A DNA stretch of 64,000 nucleotides from contig JAKGHH010000005.1 of assembly GCA_022828595.1 (NCBI GenBank), positions 25,432,193 through 25,496,192 of the forward strand, given 5' to 3'. Each line of letters begins with the position of its first letter. Position 1 is the first letter of the stretch. Source of the DNA: Nelumbo lutea. Taxonomy: Eukaryota; Streptophyta; Magnoliopsida; Proteales; Nelumbonaceae. The translations under genes were made by a program, and so were the position numbers. The notes under the pieces are model-generated. The model did no database searches. It was not told the DNA's origin and was given only the letters and a program-made list of their open reading frames with translations. Below are positions 11,131-21,140 of this stretch, one piece after another.

Positions 11131-11475
11131 GTGAACTGACGAACTGATAAAAGACTTCAACATCGCATAAGACCTAGTTGCCTCTTCGGCATGGGCAAAA
11201 TCAAGGAGAGTGGACTATGAGTCGCTCCCAGAGCCTAAGGGCTAAAGTACCAAACTGATAGAGACCTCGGCACCACATAAGATCTAGTCGCCTCTTTGGG
11301 ATGGGCAAGATTCAGGAGTGGACCACGAGTCGCTCCCAGAGCCAAAGGAATTGAATCAACGCTTACGAGCTCATCGAATTTCGGGCCAAAAGGAGAAACC
11401 TACTCCGCATGTGAGTGGGGGGCAAAAAATGATGAGGGCGGATTTGGCCCTCCAGTGATATTGTGACACATGGCA

Positions 11476-11532
11476 CCTTAAGAGATTTAGCCCTCCAGTC
11501 ACTCCCATAGACTCCATCCTTAAGAGATTTAG
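11476..11532. other. Filler-DNA junction
   Basis: The 15-mer ccttaagagatttag occurs at 11476-11490 and again at 11518-11532, its native place in the copia frame. Next to the first copy stands ccctccagt, which also occurs 30 bases upstream in the LTR stub (near 11449). Short copied pieces of both partners at the join are typical of end-joining with template switching. Confidence 0.7.
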
Positions 11533-12334
11533 AATGGATGAATGCAAACCGGTTGACACTCCAATAATTATGGGAACAAAACTAACAAAAGAAATGTGCC
11601 CATCAAATGAACAAGAAAAGAAAAAAATGTCTAAGAAACCTTATGCTCAAGTTGTAGGCAGCCTTATGTATGTCATGCTCTGAACTCGACCTGATTTAAG
11701 TTTTGTTGTTAGCTTGGTTAGCAGATTCAAAGTAACCCAGGATTGTCTCATTGGAATGCAATAAAAAGAATTTTTAGATATCTCCAGGGAACTAAAAATA
11801 CTAAGTTAACCTACTCTTGTGGTGAATTGGAACTAGTAGGATATAGTGATGCTAACTTTGTAGGAGATGTTGATGATAGAAAATCAACAATTGGTTATGT
11901 CTTTCTCTTAGGAGGAGAAATTTTGTGGGCCAGTAAAAAACAAGGTTGTGTTGCTAAGTTTACAATGAAAGCAAAATTCATTGCATGCATTAATGCAGCC
12001 TCTGAAGGTGTATGAATCAGAAGGTTCCTAAAAGAACTTAAGGTGGAAGGCCTGAACTGTGACTTAGCTCTTATTTACAATGACAATGAAGTTGTCATTC
12101 AAACCATAAAAAATGGGGAAATTGGCTCTTAAGGGAGGCATATAGAGCTTCAATACACGTATTTATTTGATATCTACCAAAGGAAAGAGATTCGAGTAGA
12201 GTATGTGCCTTCTAAAGATATGCTAGTTGACCCTTTTACTAAAGCAATTAGAAGTGAAAACTTCAAAACGCATAAACTAAATATGGGTCTTAAATGCTAG
12301 TTCTGATCTCAAACATAAATGGCCAAATGGGAGA
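11476..12334 (+). pseudogene. Ty1/copia pol 3' end (RT/RNase H), broken
   Basis: Reading starts with SILKRFRMDECKPVDTP near 11512 and KKPYAQVVGSLMY near 11635, the reverse transcriptase C-terminus. A stop codon follows at about 11681, and a frameshift near 11730 leads to the frame 11743-12015. That frame holds HWNAIKRIFRYLQGT and the RNase H motif YSDANFVGDVDDRKSTIGYV. A TGA ends it at 12013-12015, and the frame continues with RRFLKELKV, a second stop near 12130, then RHIELQYTYL and VEYVPSKDMLVDPFTKA. The polypurine tract aaatgggaga precedes the LTR start at 12335. Integrase and upstream parts are absent. Confidence 0.85.
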
Positions 12335-12824
12335 TGTTGTTCTGAGTGGCCAGATGCCCTCGATTCAAAATAACCTTGGTGTATGGACAAATCCTACAGC
12401 TGATGGCATAGCCTAAACCAATAGGTAAATATCTTTGACTAGTCTCCTTTTCTTGGCCCATTTATAGATAATCAAACTGATGCCATGTCAGCAAAACTCT
12501 TGCTTGGTGTGGTCAAAGTTTGGTAAGGTAGTTGAAAAATCTGGGCAACTAATCCTATCTTGTGGGACCCTTGTCCCTTGATCCAAGAGACAAAAAGAGT
12601 ATAGAAGGTTAGGAAAGTCTCGGATAAGAATATTTTGTACCGTTGAAGCCCGATTATAAATATGGGGTTCCAATGCACCTTGACACACAATACATTCTAA
12701 GAAAAACCCTTGCTACCGACTTTCTCCTTGAGTCATATTAATATCCTCTGGTTTTATGTTGGAGGATCGGTACAAGTGTGTTAGCCCCAGCTGTTACTAA
12801 CTTTTGTATTTGCAGGGATCTTCA
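12335..12824 (+). repeat. Copia 3' LTR (right end approximate)
   Basis: Starts TGTTGTTCTGAG directly after the polypurine tract of the copia fragment and contains a TATA-like gattataaatatgg at 12652. The right end could be near 12813 (tttgca) or 12824 (tcttca). No second LTR is in the window. Confidence 0.55.
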
Positions 12825-13899
12825 GCCACTGGGTGGAAGGAGGAGACAGAGGGAGAAGAGAACGAGTGTCTCATTGCAACACTCAAGGAAGAAGAGAGGA
12901 GAATAGAACGATGTGGTTTACACGATTCCAACCACACGAACCGAACTCCATGTTGTAAATTTACCCCAAAAAATAGTTTCCATAAATCCGTTTATTTCCC
13001 CTCTTCTCATTCTGGCCCAGATTTACTCTATTTCATCCACTAGTTTTCTTCGGTTATCGCTGATAGCTGTTGGTCGCTGCTGATCGGAGAGGAAGAGAAA
13101 GAATAAAAAGAGATTCAGTTAGTGTAAGGCCCGTTCAAGCATTGTTAAAACATCTCTATGCTTGTATACTTTATTAGGAGATATTCTCAATACAATGCTA
13201 TAATGGTTGTTGAAACGGATTCTACATAATCTGATTTCTACTTTCTAGTAAAAACGGTTCGGTATGGCGAGAGTGGTGAGAGGAGTGCGTTTAATTCACC
13301 TCGCAAGTTTTCATCACACACGTTTCATAAAACGCGTAACGGGTCTTCATGCTGCGCGTATCAACTCTGCCGTGATAGAAGCTTCTTTCGGTGATTACGA
13401 ATTACGATATTGGGAATATGTCTGTGGGTGGTGGTCTGGTGGGCCCGACTGCAGTCTGTCCCGTGGTGACTTGTAACCCAGGTCACGGAAGAAAGTGAAG
13501 AGATTGTCTCATGACTAGACGACCAGAAGTTGTGGTCTCTGGGAGTATACCAATAGCAGGAACACACGTAGTGGCCATTAGTCAATAAAACTGTTGTGCT
13601 TCCGGGTTTCGGTTGTTGGATAGTCTTTTTCTTTGTTGTTTTGCAGTTGGGGGTAGAAAAGCAACGAGATTACGCAAGGATACAAAAGTTTGAAGATGTG
13701 ACCCTACTTGTCCGCAATCCGGAGGACACAGACACGTCATTTCGTGAGGTTTCTCTCATTAGTTTACTAAAAGGTCTAGGGCTATATATCCCATGACATC
13801 ATGGATATGCGAATGAGTGCGTGCGTTTCAGTGTGCATCAGCAGAGCCAGAGAGGAAGAAGAGAGGCCGAGTCCTGTCCGACTCCGAGACACAAGTACA
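12825..13899. other. Upstream region of the dioxygenase gene
   Basis: Non-coding sequence between the copia LTR and the dioxygenase start. It contains a MITE-like phrase taggagatattctcaatacaa near 13174. No protein motif was seen. Confidence 0.5.
13783..13789 (+). promoter_or_regulatory. TATA box of the dioxygenase gene
   Basis: gggctatatatcccat places TATATAT at 13783-13789. A start site 25-35 bases downstream would lie near 13815. That is past the ATG at 13801 and leaves a leader of about 85 bases before the ATG at 13900. Confidence 0.55.
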
Positions 13900-16800
13900 A
13901 TGGCAAAGGTTGCTTTTGAAGTTGATGATGTTAGGATCCCTGTAATCGATCTTGATGACTTTCCAGCCCAGTCGGACAAGTTGATTCGGGCTTGCGTGGA
14001 ATGGGGATGTTTCAGGATCCTCAACCACAAGATTCCGGCCACCTTACTGTCTGACATGAAGTTGGTGGTCAGATCTCTGTTCGACCTTCCCAAGGAAATC
14101 AAACGCCGCAACGGTGACGCCATCGACGGCAGCGGATACCAGGCTCCTTCCGAGGACAACCCTCTTTACGAGGCTTTTGGTTTATACGACATAGCCTCCA
14201 GTGAAGCCGTCGATGCCTTCTGTACTCAATTAGACACCCCTCCACAGAAAAGGTACCTACCATACCGTATGAATTATGATGATAATATTCTGTCTTTCTT
14301 TCTTTCTTTTAATTTAAGGTAGAGAATTAATTTGATGTTAAATAAAAAAGGTAGAGGAGGCCGGCCGCCGGGTAGATTTTTCCATTTTGGTGTGTCTAGT
14401 TCTTCTCTTAATTAATTCTCTCTTTATAGTTCATAGAATAAAAAAAAAAAGAAACCCTTCACTCCTTGAGGCTTCTTAAGCTTCGAGTGATGAATAAAAT
14501 TAAAATTGATGGGAGGATGTGAATGCGACACTAATAAGTAATGGCAGGGAGATAATCAAGTGTTATTCAAATGCAATATACGAGCTAGCCATGGACATAG
14601 GGCGCAAAGTGGCAGAGGGAAGTGGTGTAAGGTGTGATCCGATCAAAGGGTGGGCATGCCAATTTAGGATAAACAGATACAACTTCACTCAGGAAACCGT
14701 GGGCTCGTCTGGGGTTTGCATGCACACAGATTCCGGATTCCTTACCATTCTACAGGAAGATGAATGCATTGGAGGCCTAGAAGTAATGGACAAATCAGGT
14801 GCCTTTGTAGCCGTCGATCCCTTGCCAGGTTCTCTCCTCGTCAATCTCGGGGACATCGCCACGGTAGGTGCAGAATATCACATCACCGGATTCTTTAATT
14901 TCTTGTGACTACACCATCCAGTTGATTTATTATTAATTCTTTCTTAATTTCCACTTGAGTTGAGTTCACATGCATCACTCACATGCAGTCCACTTATCTC
15001 TTTAATTAACCATTTGTGATAAATTTTTTTTCATATTAATTAATTGAATTTTAGATATATTATAATTAAGATAGAAATTAAAAATTAAAAAAATAACAAT
15101 ATGATTAAAAATAAATTCAAATATTTAGTCTTGAATTATGACATTATGTATTTTTTTGAAAAGTTGGATTATTGACCACCATCTAGATAAGAAACATCAA
15201 TGCTTTTTTATTAGTTTTGAATAGGAAAAAATATAATTAGAGTCGGTTGTATATTTAAAATTTGGTTACAAGTTGCTCCATAAATCAACAAAACTCTAAC
15301 AAATGGCTTTACATTTCAAGTTATAAAAACCCTCGTTATGTCATCGAAAGGTTATGTGGCTATTGCCAACATAAGACTCTTAATCCATATTGGACATAAT
15401 AAAAAACTCATACCTAAATTGCCGTCTAATGTTGGGTGATTGGAAAAAAAAAAAAAAAAAGAGTTTTTAGTTTCTCTCTCTCTCAATCTTCCTCACACTT
15501 TCACTCACAGTCATCTTTATTTGCTCAACGACTATGTGATTTGAAAATAGATAAAAATGATTTTTGGTTTCTGTATTTGTGTTCTCTATATCAATTTCTC
15601 TCAATCTCTCTCGTTCTTTTTCTCAATCGATTTCTCCTTCCCCCTTAATTTCTATCATTCTCCTTCAATTTCTCCCTCTCTCGTTTTTTTATTTTCTTAT
15701 TACACACTTATATAATATTAATCATATCGTATAAAAGAACATGAGACCAACTTGGTATAATTCAAAAATTATTACACCAAATTGATAAAATTTATAAGAA
15801 ACTCTTGGTTATGAAATTTACACCAATTGGAGAACGATATAGATTGAAGGAGAAAGAGATTTTGACCGAGAGGGAGAGTGAGGGGGAAGAATGAGAAAGA
15901 TTGAGGGAGAACAATAGAGAAAAGAGGTTTTGATTTGGCTACAGACTAAAAAAAAAAGTGAATGGGAGAGACAAAGGGAACGGGAAATCAAGAGATGACT
16001 ATAAGAGTAAAAGAAGGGAGGAAGATCGACAGATAGAGGGAGTGGGAGAAAAACTGAAAACCTATTTTCGATATAGGTTTTCTGTTGTGTCTAACGTGAA
16101 ATAAGAGTCTTATGTTGGCAACAGCCACATAAGCCTCTGATGACAAGGCAGGGGTTTTATAATTTGAAATGTAGATCCAATTTTCATAATTTGGTTGGTT
16201 TCTAAACCAGCATGTAACCTAGTTTTGAATGTACAATCGACTTTGATTATAATTTTCCCTTTAAATTATATATTTCATTTACATTATATAAAATATTTTT
16301 TCTTATCACAATTAATATTTGTTTGTCTATGGTATTATTTTACTCAAACCACTAACTCACCATCTAAAAATAAAATTTGTTTGATTTCTAAGTTGACATT
16401 AAATTCTGCATTACATTTCCATCATTGGAAATAAAATTGTTTGCATTGCATTACATTTGACCACAAATGGTGAAATTGCTTGCCCACCACTGGGAGGGAA
16501 GAAAATGGTTTTGTTTTCAAATTACTTTTCAAAATATTTATTTTTAAACTATTAAAATTAAATATTGTGGATTTAATTACAAGAATTTAATGATGAGAAA
16601 AATATATTTTAAATATAGGATTTAATGAGAGAGAATATGAAAATACTTTTATTTCCAATTGGTTTTTTATTTTACATTCCATTTTTATCATTAATAAAAA
16701 TATTTCTTATTTAACATACTTATTATTGTTTAATATGTATGTTAAAAATGTCCCCAATTTTTTATTTTATCTATTTTTTAATTTTATTATTTAATAGTGG

Positions 16801-17492
16801 CAACATGGATTAACCCCATTTGACCCAAAATGATTTAATTTCTTACCATCACTTAGATGAAAATACTATTTTTGTTTGGTATATTTTAAAGGTATAAGCT
16901 TTTATGTTATTGGAATTATTAATTTATTAAGTATGAATTTAATTAATAGAACTTAATGATGAGAAGAAATAAAAATGACTTAAATATATGATTCAATGTA
17001 CATAAATACAAGTTAATAACTTAAATGTTGGATTTAATGAGAGATGATTGAATGCATTGAATATCTTTAAATTACTTTTTTTTAAGTCATTTAATATCAA
17101 GAACCAATTATCCTATTTGCCCTTATTTTTTATAAATATAAAAGATTAAATATTATTCTTAAAAAATTCTAAAAATATTTTTGATACCATTCTTTCTTTT
17201 AAAGTAATATAGTTTAATTATTTGTGTTTAGGCGTGGAGCAATGGCAGATTCCACAATGTGAAGCACCGGGTACAATGCAAGGAAGCAGCGATACGTATC
17301 TCGATTGCTATGTTTGTGTTGGGACCAAAGGATGAGGCAGTGGAGGCCCCACAGGAATTCGTGGACCCCCAACATCCTCGCCTATACGCCCCTTTCACCT
17401 ACCTACATTATCGGAAGCTCCGTTTATCTACTGGACTGCGAGCTGGAGAAGCTCTACAACTTGTACACCAAATTGCCAGTACAACCAGCTGA
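13900..17492 (+). CDS. DAO: 2-oxoglutarate/Fe(II) dioxygenase, DAO type (auxin oxidation)
   Basis: Three exons: 13900-14252, 14548-14863 and 17232-17492, with GT-AG introns of 295 and 2368 bases in phases 2 and 0. They join to 309 residues, the usual length of DAO. The N-terminal dioxygenase segment (VRIPVIDLDDF, WGCFRILNH) is in exon 1. The iron ligands are His177 and Asp179 (HTD) in exon 2 and His235 (NVKHRV) in exon 3. The 2-oxoglutarate ligands are Arg245 and Ser247 (RIS). GYQAPSEDNPLYEAFGLYD and EFVDPQHPRLY are characteristic of the DAO clade. These soluble enzymes oxidise indole-3-acetic acid or its amino-acid conjugates to the oxindole form and so inactivate auxin. An upstream in-frame ATG at 13801 would add 33 residues, but it lies too close to the TATA box. 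Intron 2 carries a 1-kb transposon. The exact substrate is inferred from the family. Confidence 0.9.
15241..16242. mobile_element. Mutator-like TIR element in DAO intron 2
   Basis: Long terminal inverted repeats of about 170-180 bases. The left arm starts AGTCGGTTGTATATTT and passes through tatgtggctattgccaacat. The right arm is its inverse (atgttggcaacagccacata..) and ends ACAATCGACT. The 1002-bp element has pyrimidine/purine-rich mirror-like interior blocks (ctctctctcaatc, then gagagggagagtgaggggg). No transposase frame was seen and no clear 9-bp duplication was readable. It lies wholly within intron 2, clear of both splice sites. Confidence 0.75.
16540..17060. repeat. Direct repeat in AT-rich DAO intron 2
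   Basis: The block gaatttaat..aattaatgatgaga followed by aaatata(g)gatt(t/c)aatg occurs near 16580-16630 and again near 16935-17000. It is partly repeated once more near 17020 (ggatttaatgagag). Probably remnants of an AT-rich MITE. Confidence 0.45.
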
Positions 17493-18720
17493 GCCCAGCC
17501 CATGTTTGTAGTCAAGGAAGTGAGAGTCAGAGAGCAGAGAGCCAGCTAGCTGCTGCACCTGCTGCTTACTACCTGCATACCATAGTTAATGACTAATGGA
17601 TCTAGGTGGTCCGGTAACCGGTAGTGGCACCCATTTACCATATATAGTAGTTTTAATTAATGTTAATTTAAATAAGCAATAAGCAATATATAAATTCCAA
17701 TCACTTGCCCCTTAATTTGTAAATGGCAACTACCATGCATAATGACTTGTTTATATATGCAACCAAGCAGCTAGCTAGTCATTGTGAATTTGTGATTGGG
17801 TTCTCAATATAATTTTCATGTTTTCAGACCTTTGATACAATTTTCGTCTATATATATATATATAATACTTATTAATTACTAACTAGTTACAATATGTAAA
17901 CGTATATTTATATTTGATGAATGAATACATAGCAAAAGCAAAAGCTGGTCGCAGGAGTACTCATATAGCCCCTGTCCATGATAGCAGAAGTAGTTAGTTA
18001 ATGTGGCTAGATCATATCATATGGTGTTCAAATTAAAGCCTTCTGATCAAAAGCAATTGATGCTGTTCCAAGTGCAGAAATCTCCTTGATGATCAGTTCC
18101 ACGCCAGACAGTTCAACAACACAATAGTTAACATTCAGCAGGTCAAAACGCAAAATGCAATTTAGAATAAGCAGCCTTAATGAATATGAGTACAACAACC
18201 AGGCCTATATGTTTGCAGTATGCTTATCAAAACCGACCAAAAGATTCTCTCTAAGAAATCCATTTATTCAACAGGTTTATTACCCCCTCCCAAAAGCTAT
18301 CCAAATATCAAATATTTGACCATCCCAACCTTAGATTGCAAATTACACCATTTGGTCTACATATATAACCTCCATAAAATCAAACAAATATAAAAATAGA
18401 TCTGGAAAAGGCAAATGAGAAAAATAAAACAAATTGGATCCATGAAAATTAAATGTTTTTTCTATGAATTTGTATACTGGCAAGAATTTATTGGCATAAT
18501 AAATTTCTTTTTGTCTAAGTACTATTCAAAGGAGTTACGTTCACGCAGGCATTCTAGAATCTTAACACTTTTTTATGTATTTCTATAATTTTCCTTATTT
18601 GTAACTTGTAATTCTATTGTATTGTTCATTTAATTTCATATTTCTTTCAATCACATTACAATTAGTCAATGTTTATTTGTATTTGAATCAAGGATTGCAT
18701 GGTTCTAGTCCACTAATAAA
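17493..18720. other. 3' flank of DAO and intergenic
   Basis: Contains the probable 3' UTR of the dioxygenase (the first few hundred bases; no poly(A) site fixed) and AT-rich single-copy-like sequence. A short (TA)n is at 17851-17865. No other gene recognised. Confidence 0.5.
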
Positions 18721-19757
18721 GGCTATGTTTGGTTTGAATGAAAAAGTAGGGAAAGGTAAGGAAACCTTTAGTCTCCGTTTGATTTGTGGAAGGTATGGGT
18801 GGGATGGGAAGGTGTAAAAATTTAAGTTTTCATTGTTTGGTTTTATTGGGATGGGATGAGAAAGTGTGAAAGGGGACCGAAATGGCACTGTTCACCTTCC
18901 TCCTTTGTTCAAGACGAACAGAGGTGATAGCTACCCCCTTCATCTCCCGCCCCTCTCCCACTCTCTTTCTCCTCTCTTCTTCTTCTTCTTCTTCTTCTCG
19001 TTTCAACCTCTTTGTTTCCTCGACATACACATCGACAACCTATGCTTAAACTCGGGAGTAAAAAATTCTTCCACCTCATCTAACTTCAATCTCAGCAATG
19101 GTGTCCGGTCTTCCCTCATATCGTCAATGGCCAACACCGGCGTGACCCACGCATCCCCGTTGTCGGCCTCAGATATGATGCACACCACCCTAGTACTCGA
19201 AGCCCGATTGGCATCCCTATTCGCACTTATAAACAAGGCTCCATGTTTGCTGCTTTGATAACAAAATCAACTGTTGGAAACCAAGATACAGATAGAAGAA
19301 GTTGCTTTCAGCATTGACTTCTTCTATCCGAACGGGGAAGTTGTTTTGGATTTTGGCCATTGCGAGGGATTTTTGCCGTTGTGTCGATTCCTCTATGCTA
19401 GCGGTGGCATTGGTGTTGGACACCTATGCTGGTGTCCTTGAACAGGACTGTGTTGCCGGATTTCTCTGTTAATGCGTGTGGAACCTTCGACATAGTCGTT
19501 TTATGGGAGGAGGGAGATGGAAACTCGAGTTTTTTCACTAGGGTCACACTGTTTTGGTGTGACCCCGAATCCCCAATTTTGGGATCACGCATCCCACTTT
19601 TTTCTCATCCCATCTCCCTCTTTCCCTCAAAACAAATATGAGAAAATGGAATATTTTTGAAATATTCTCTTTTTCCTATCCCCATCCAACAAATCAAACA
19701 GAACCTTACAAACCTTGTATAGGTTTCCCTACCTTTCCCTTCAAGCCAAACATAGCC
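18721..19757. mobile_element. TIR element, 1.04 kb, GGCTATGTTTGG ends
   Basis: Left end GGCTATGTTTGGTTTGAATG, then agggaaaggtaaggaaacc. The right end is the inverse of GGCTATGTTTGGCTTGAAGG, then aaaggtagggaaacc. Inner copies (ccgtttgatttgtgg.., ..ccaacaaatcaaacag) extend the arms to about 100 bases. No transposase motif was seen in the interior frames. The ends resemble PIF/Harbinger or hAT MITEs; no target duplication was readable. Confidence 0.65.
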
Positions 19758-19777
19758 CAAGTGAATTGGTTGATGGC

Positions 19778-19833
19778 TAGGGGTGGATTCGAGCAGATGA
19801 GAATAGTACGAGGCTCGAGCTCGGCTTGAGTCA

Positions 19834-19884
<51 letters not shown>

Positions 19885-19935
19885 TTTATTTGATATTTAA
19901 AACATTAAGAATTGTAATAATTATTTATTATTATA
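19778..19935. mobile_element. hAT-like MITE fragment with (AT)22
   Basis: Starts TAGGGGTGGATTCGAGC with gaggctcgagctcggcttgag, like the complete element at 25257-25536, then runs into (AT)22 at about 19837-19880. The right inverted end is missing where it meets the LONGIFOLIA pseudogene. Confidence 0.55.
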
Positions 19936-19949
19936 AGAGTACCATTAAC

Positions 19950-21140
19950 GTCCTATGCTCGATCTGTTGCTCTACCGATTTCTTAGAATGCTGTAGCCCT
20001 TTGAGTTGTAGAGCTTCGAGCATCTGCTTCAGCGTCTCCAGATCCTTGGCTCATCGATTCCCCATATCTTCAACCGTTTCTCGATCTCTCCATATAGAGA
20101 GCCCACTTGCTTTGGCTCCGGAAAGAAATCCTGCACATAAGAAAAAAACTCTTACGTTGCCGGGGCGCTTTCCATGTGGATGCGGATTGGCATCCGCTCG
20201 GAGATTTTGATTGCTCGTGTTTCGGTTTTCTGACGCAGAAGTCCATTAAATCCGGTGTCCTACCGTTTGATTTATTATCTTGCCGAGCAGCATTATCTCT
20301 TGCCGCATTGCTTATGACGTTGCTTCCGAAATTCGTTTGGCAAGACTGCTTCATCTAGAAGTTGTTTTCGTCTACAAAACGATACTGAAGAAGATCTCTT
20401 GACACCCTAGACTCTAAAGCATATCTCCTTATCTCAGGCTGATCAACTTTCTTAAGAGGTTCACGGTTGGAGTCCGGCAGCACCTCGAGGCACATAAGCC
20501 GTACGATGACGCTGGGCGAATGGTGTTGCTTATCATTATCATCGGCAGACGCCGCTTCTCTAGGGTTTACGCTGCACTGAGTTGCAATGAAAATTGCTGC
20601 ATTCATTCGGATCTCCCTTTCCATCAACAGTAGGTCTGCTATCCAGAGAAAGCCTTGGTACTTCTTTGAACTTCCACGAGGATTGTAAACCTTCCTTGAA
20701 ATTGAACACTAGAAAAGGAAGAGGCATTTTCACCGGAGTTGAAATTTCTAGCACTGGAGAACGGATTTTCGGTGTGGAATGCTTCACATTTTCTGGAGAT
20801 GACCGCACATAAGGTTGCTTTTATTGTTGCAGGTTGCTAGGGCACGCTGGAGATCCCATGGAATTCTCCGACTGCATTGTAGAATCGACTGCCTGAATTT
20901 TGAATAAAACGTATCAAAACAATTAAATCCTTTTCCTTCTATTAATTTTGTCATTGGTGCAGGAAATAAATGAAGTGAGAAATGGAAGACGGAGAGAGAA
21001 AGAGTGGTAAGGACTCTGACCTGGGACTCTGGGAGGGAGGGAGGCGTTTGGTGGAGAGGCATTTCCTGGGCGAGTAGCTGATGACGATCAAAGAGCTGAA
21101 GGAATACAGCAATCTGTGTGGTATTTACGTAAAACAAAGT
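19950..21140 (-). pseudogene. LONGIFOLIA/TRM1-2-like gene, truncated and frame-broken
   Basis: Minus-strand segments match LONGIFOLIA (TON1-recruiting-motif) proteins in the correct order. QIAVFLQLFDRH is in a first exon ending at 21021 (CCCAG|GTCAGA). An acceptor at about 20893 is followed by VDSTMQSENSMGSP and SSPENVKHSTP. Next come FKEVPRLSLDSRPTVDGKG near 20670, then SPSVIVRLMCLEVLP (the TRM SPSVIARLMGLE motif) and RYALESRVSRDLLQYRF. A stop at 20355-20357 comes next, followed by the in-frame continuation KQSCQTN..SNGRTPDL, then FFPEPK..GSLYGEIEKRL and DLETLKQMLEALQLKGLQ. Frame breaks occur near 20610, 20140 and 20050, and an in-frame stop lies near 20835. The C-terminal half (DUF4378) is absent. 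A retained intron means a DNA-level duplicate, not a processed copy. Confidence 0.8.

Larger units (their letters stand above)
9590..11475 (+). mobile_element. Gypsy-type LTR element B, 3' LTR truncated
   Basis: The 5' LTR (about 9590-10303) starts TGATGGCTGATGAAGGG, has a TATA box (cagtatataaaggc near 10070) and ends ttgcattacatca. A primer-like tttggcaccgtttatggga follows. A gag remnant lies at 10381-10588. From about 10589 the interior matches the non-coding interior of element A, including aagctaagtcctc.., the aaagctctc block and the ~110-bp repeats. It ends in a polypurine tract gagtggggggcaaaaaa before a 46-bp stub of 3' LTR (11430-11475). The B interior is therefore gag-derived at its left and A-like at its right. 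Confidence 0.7.
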
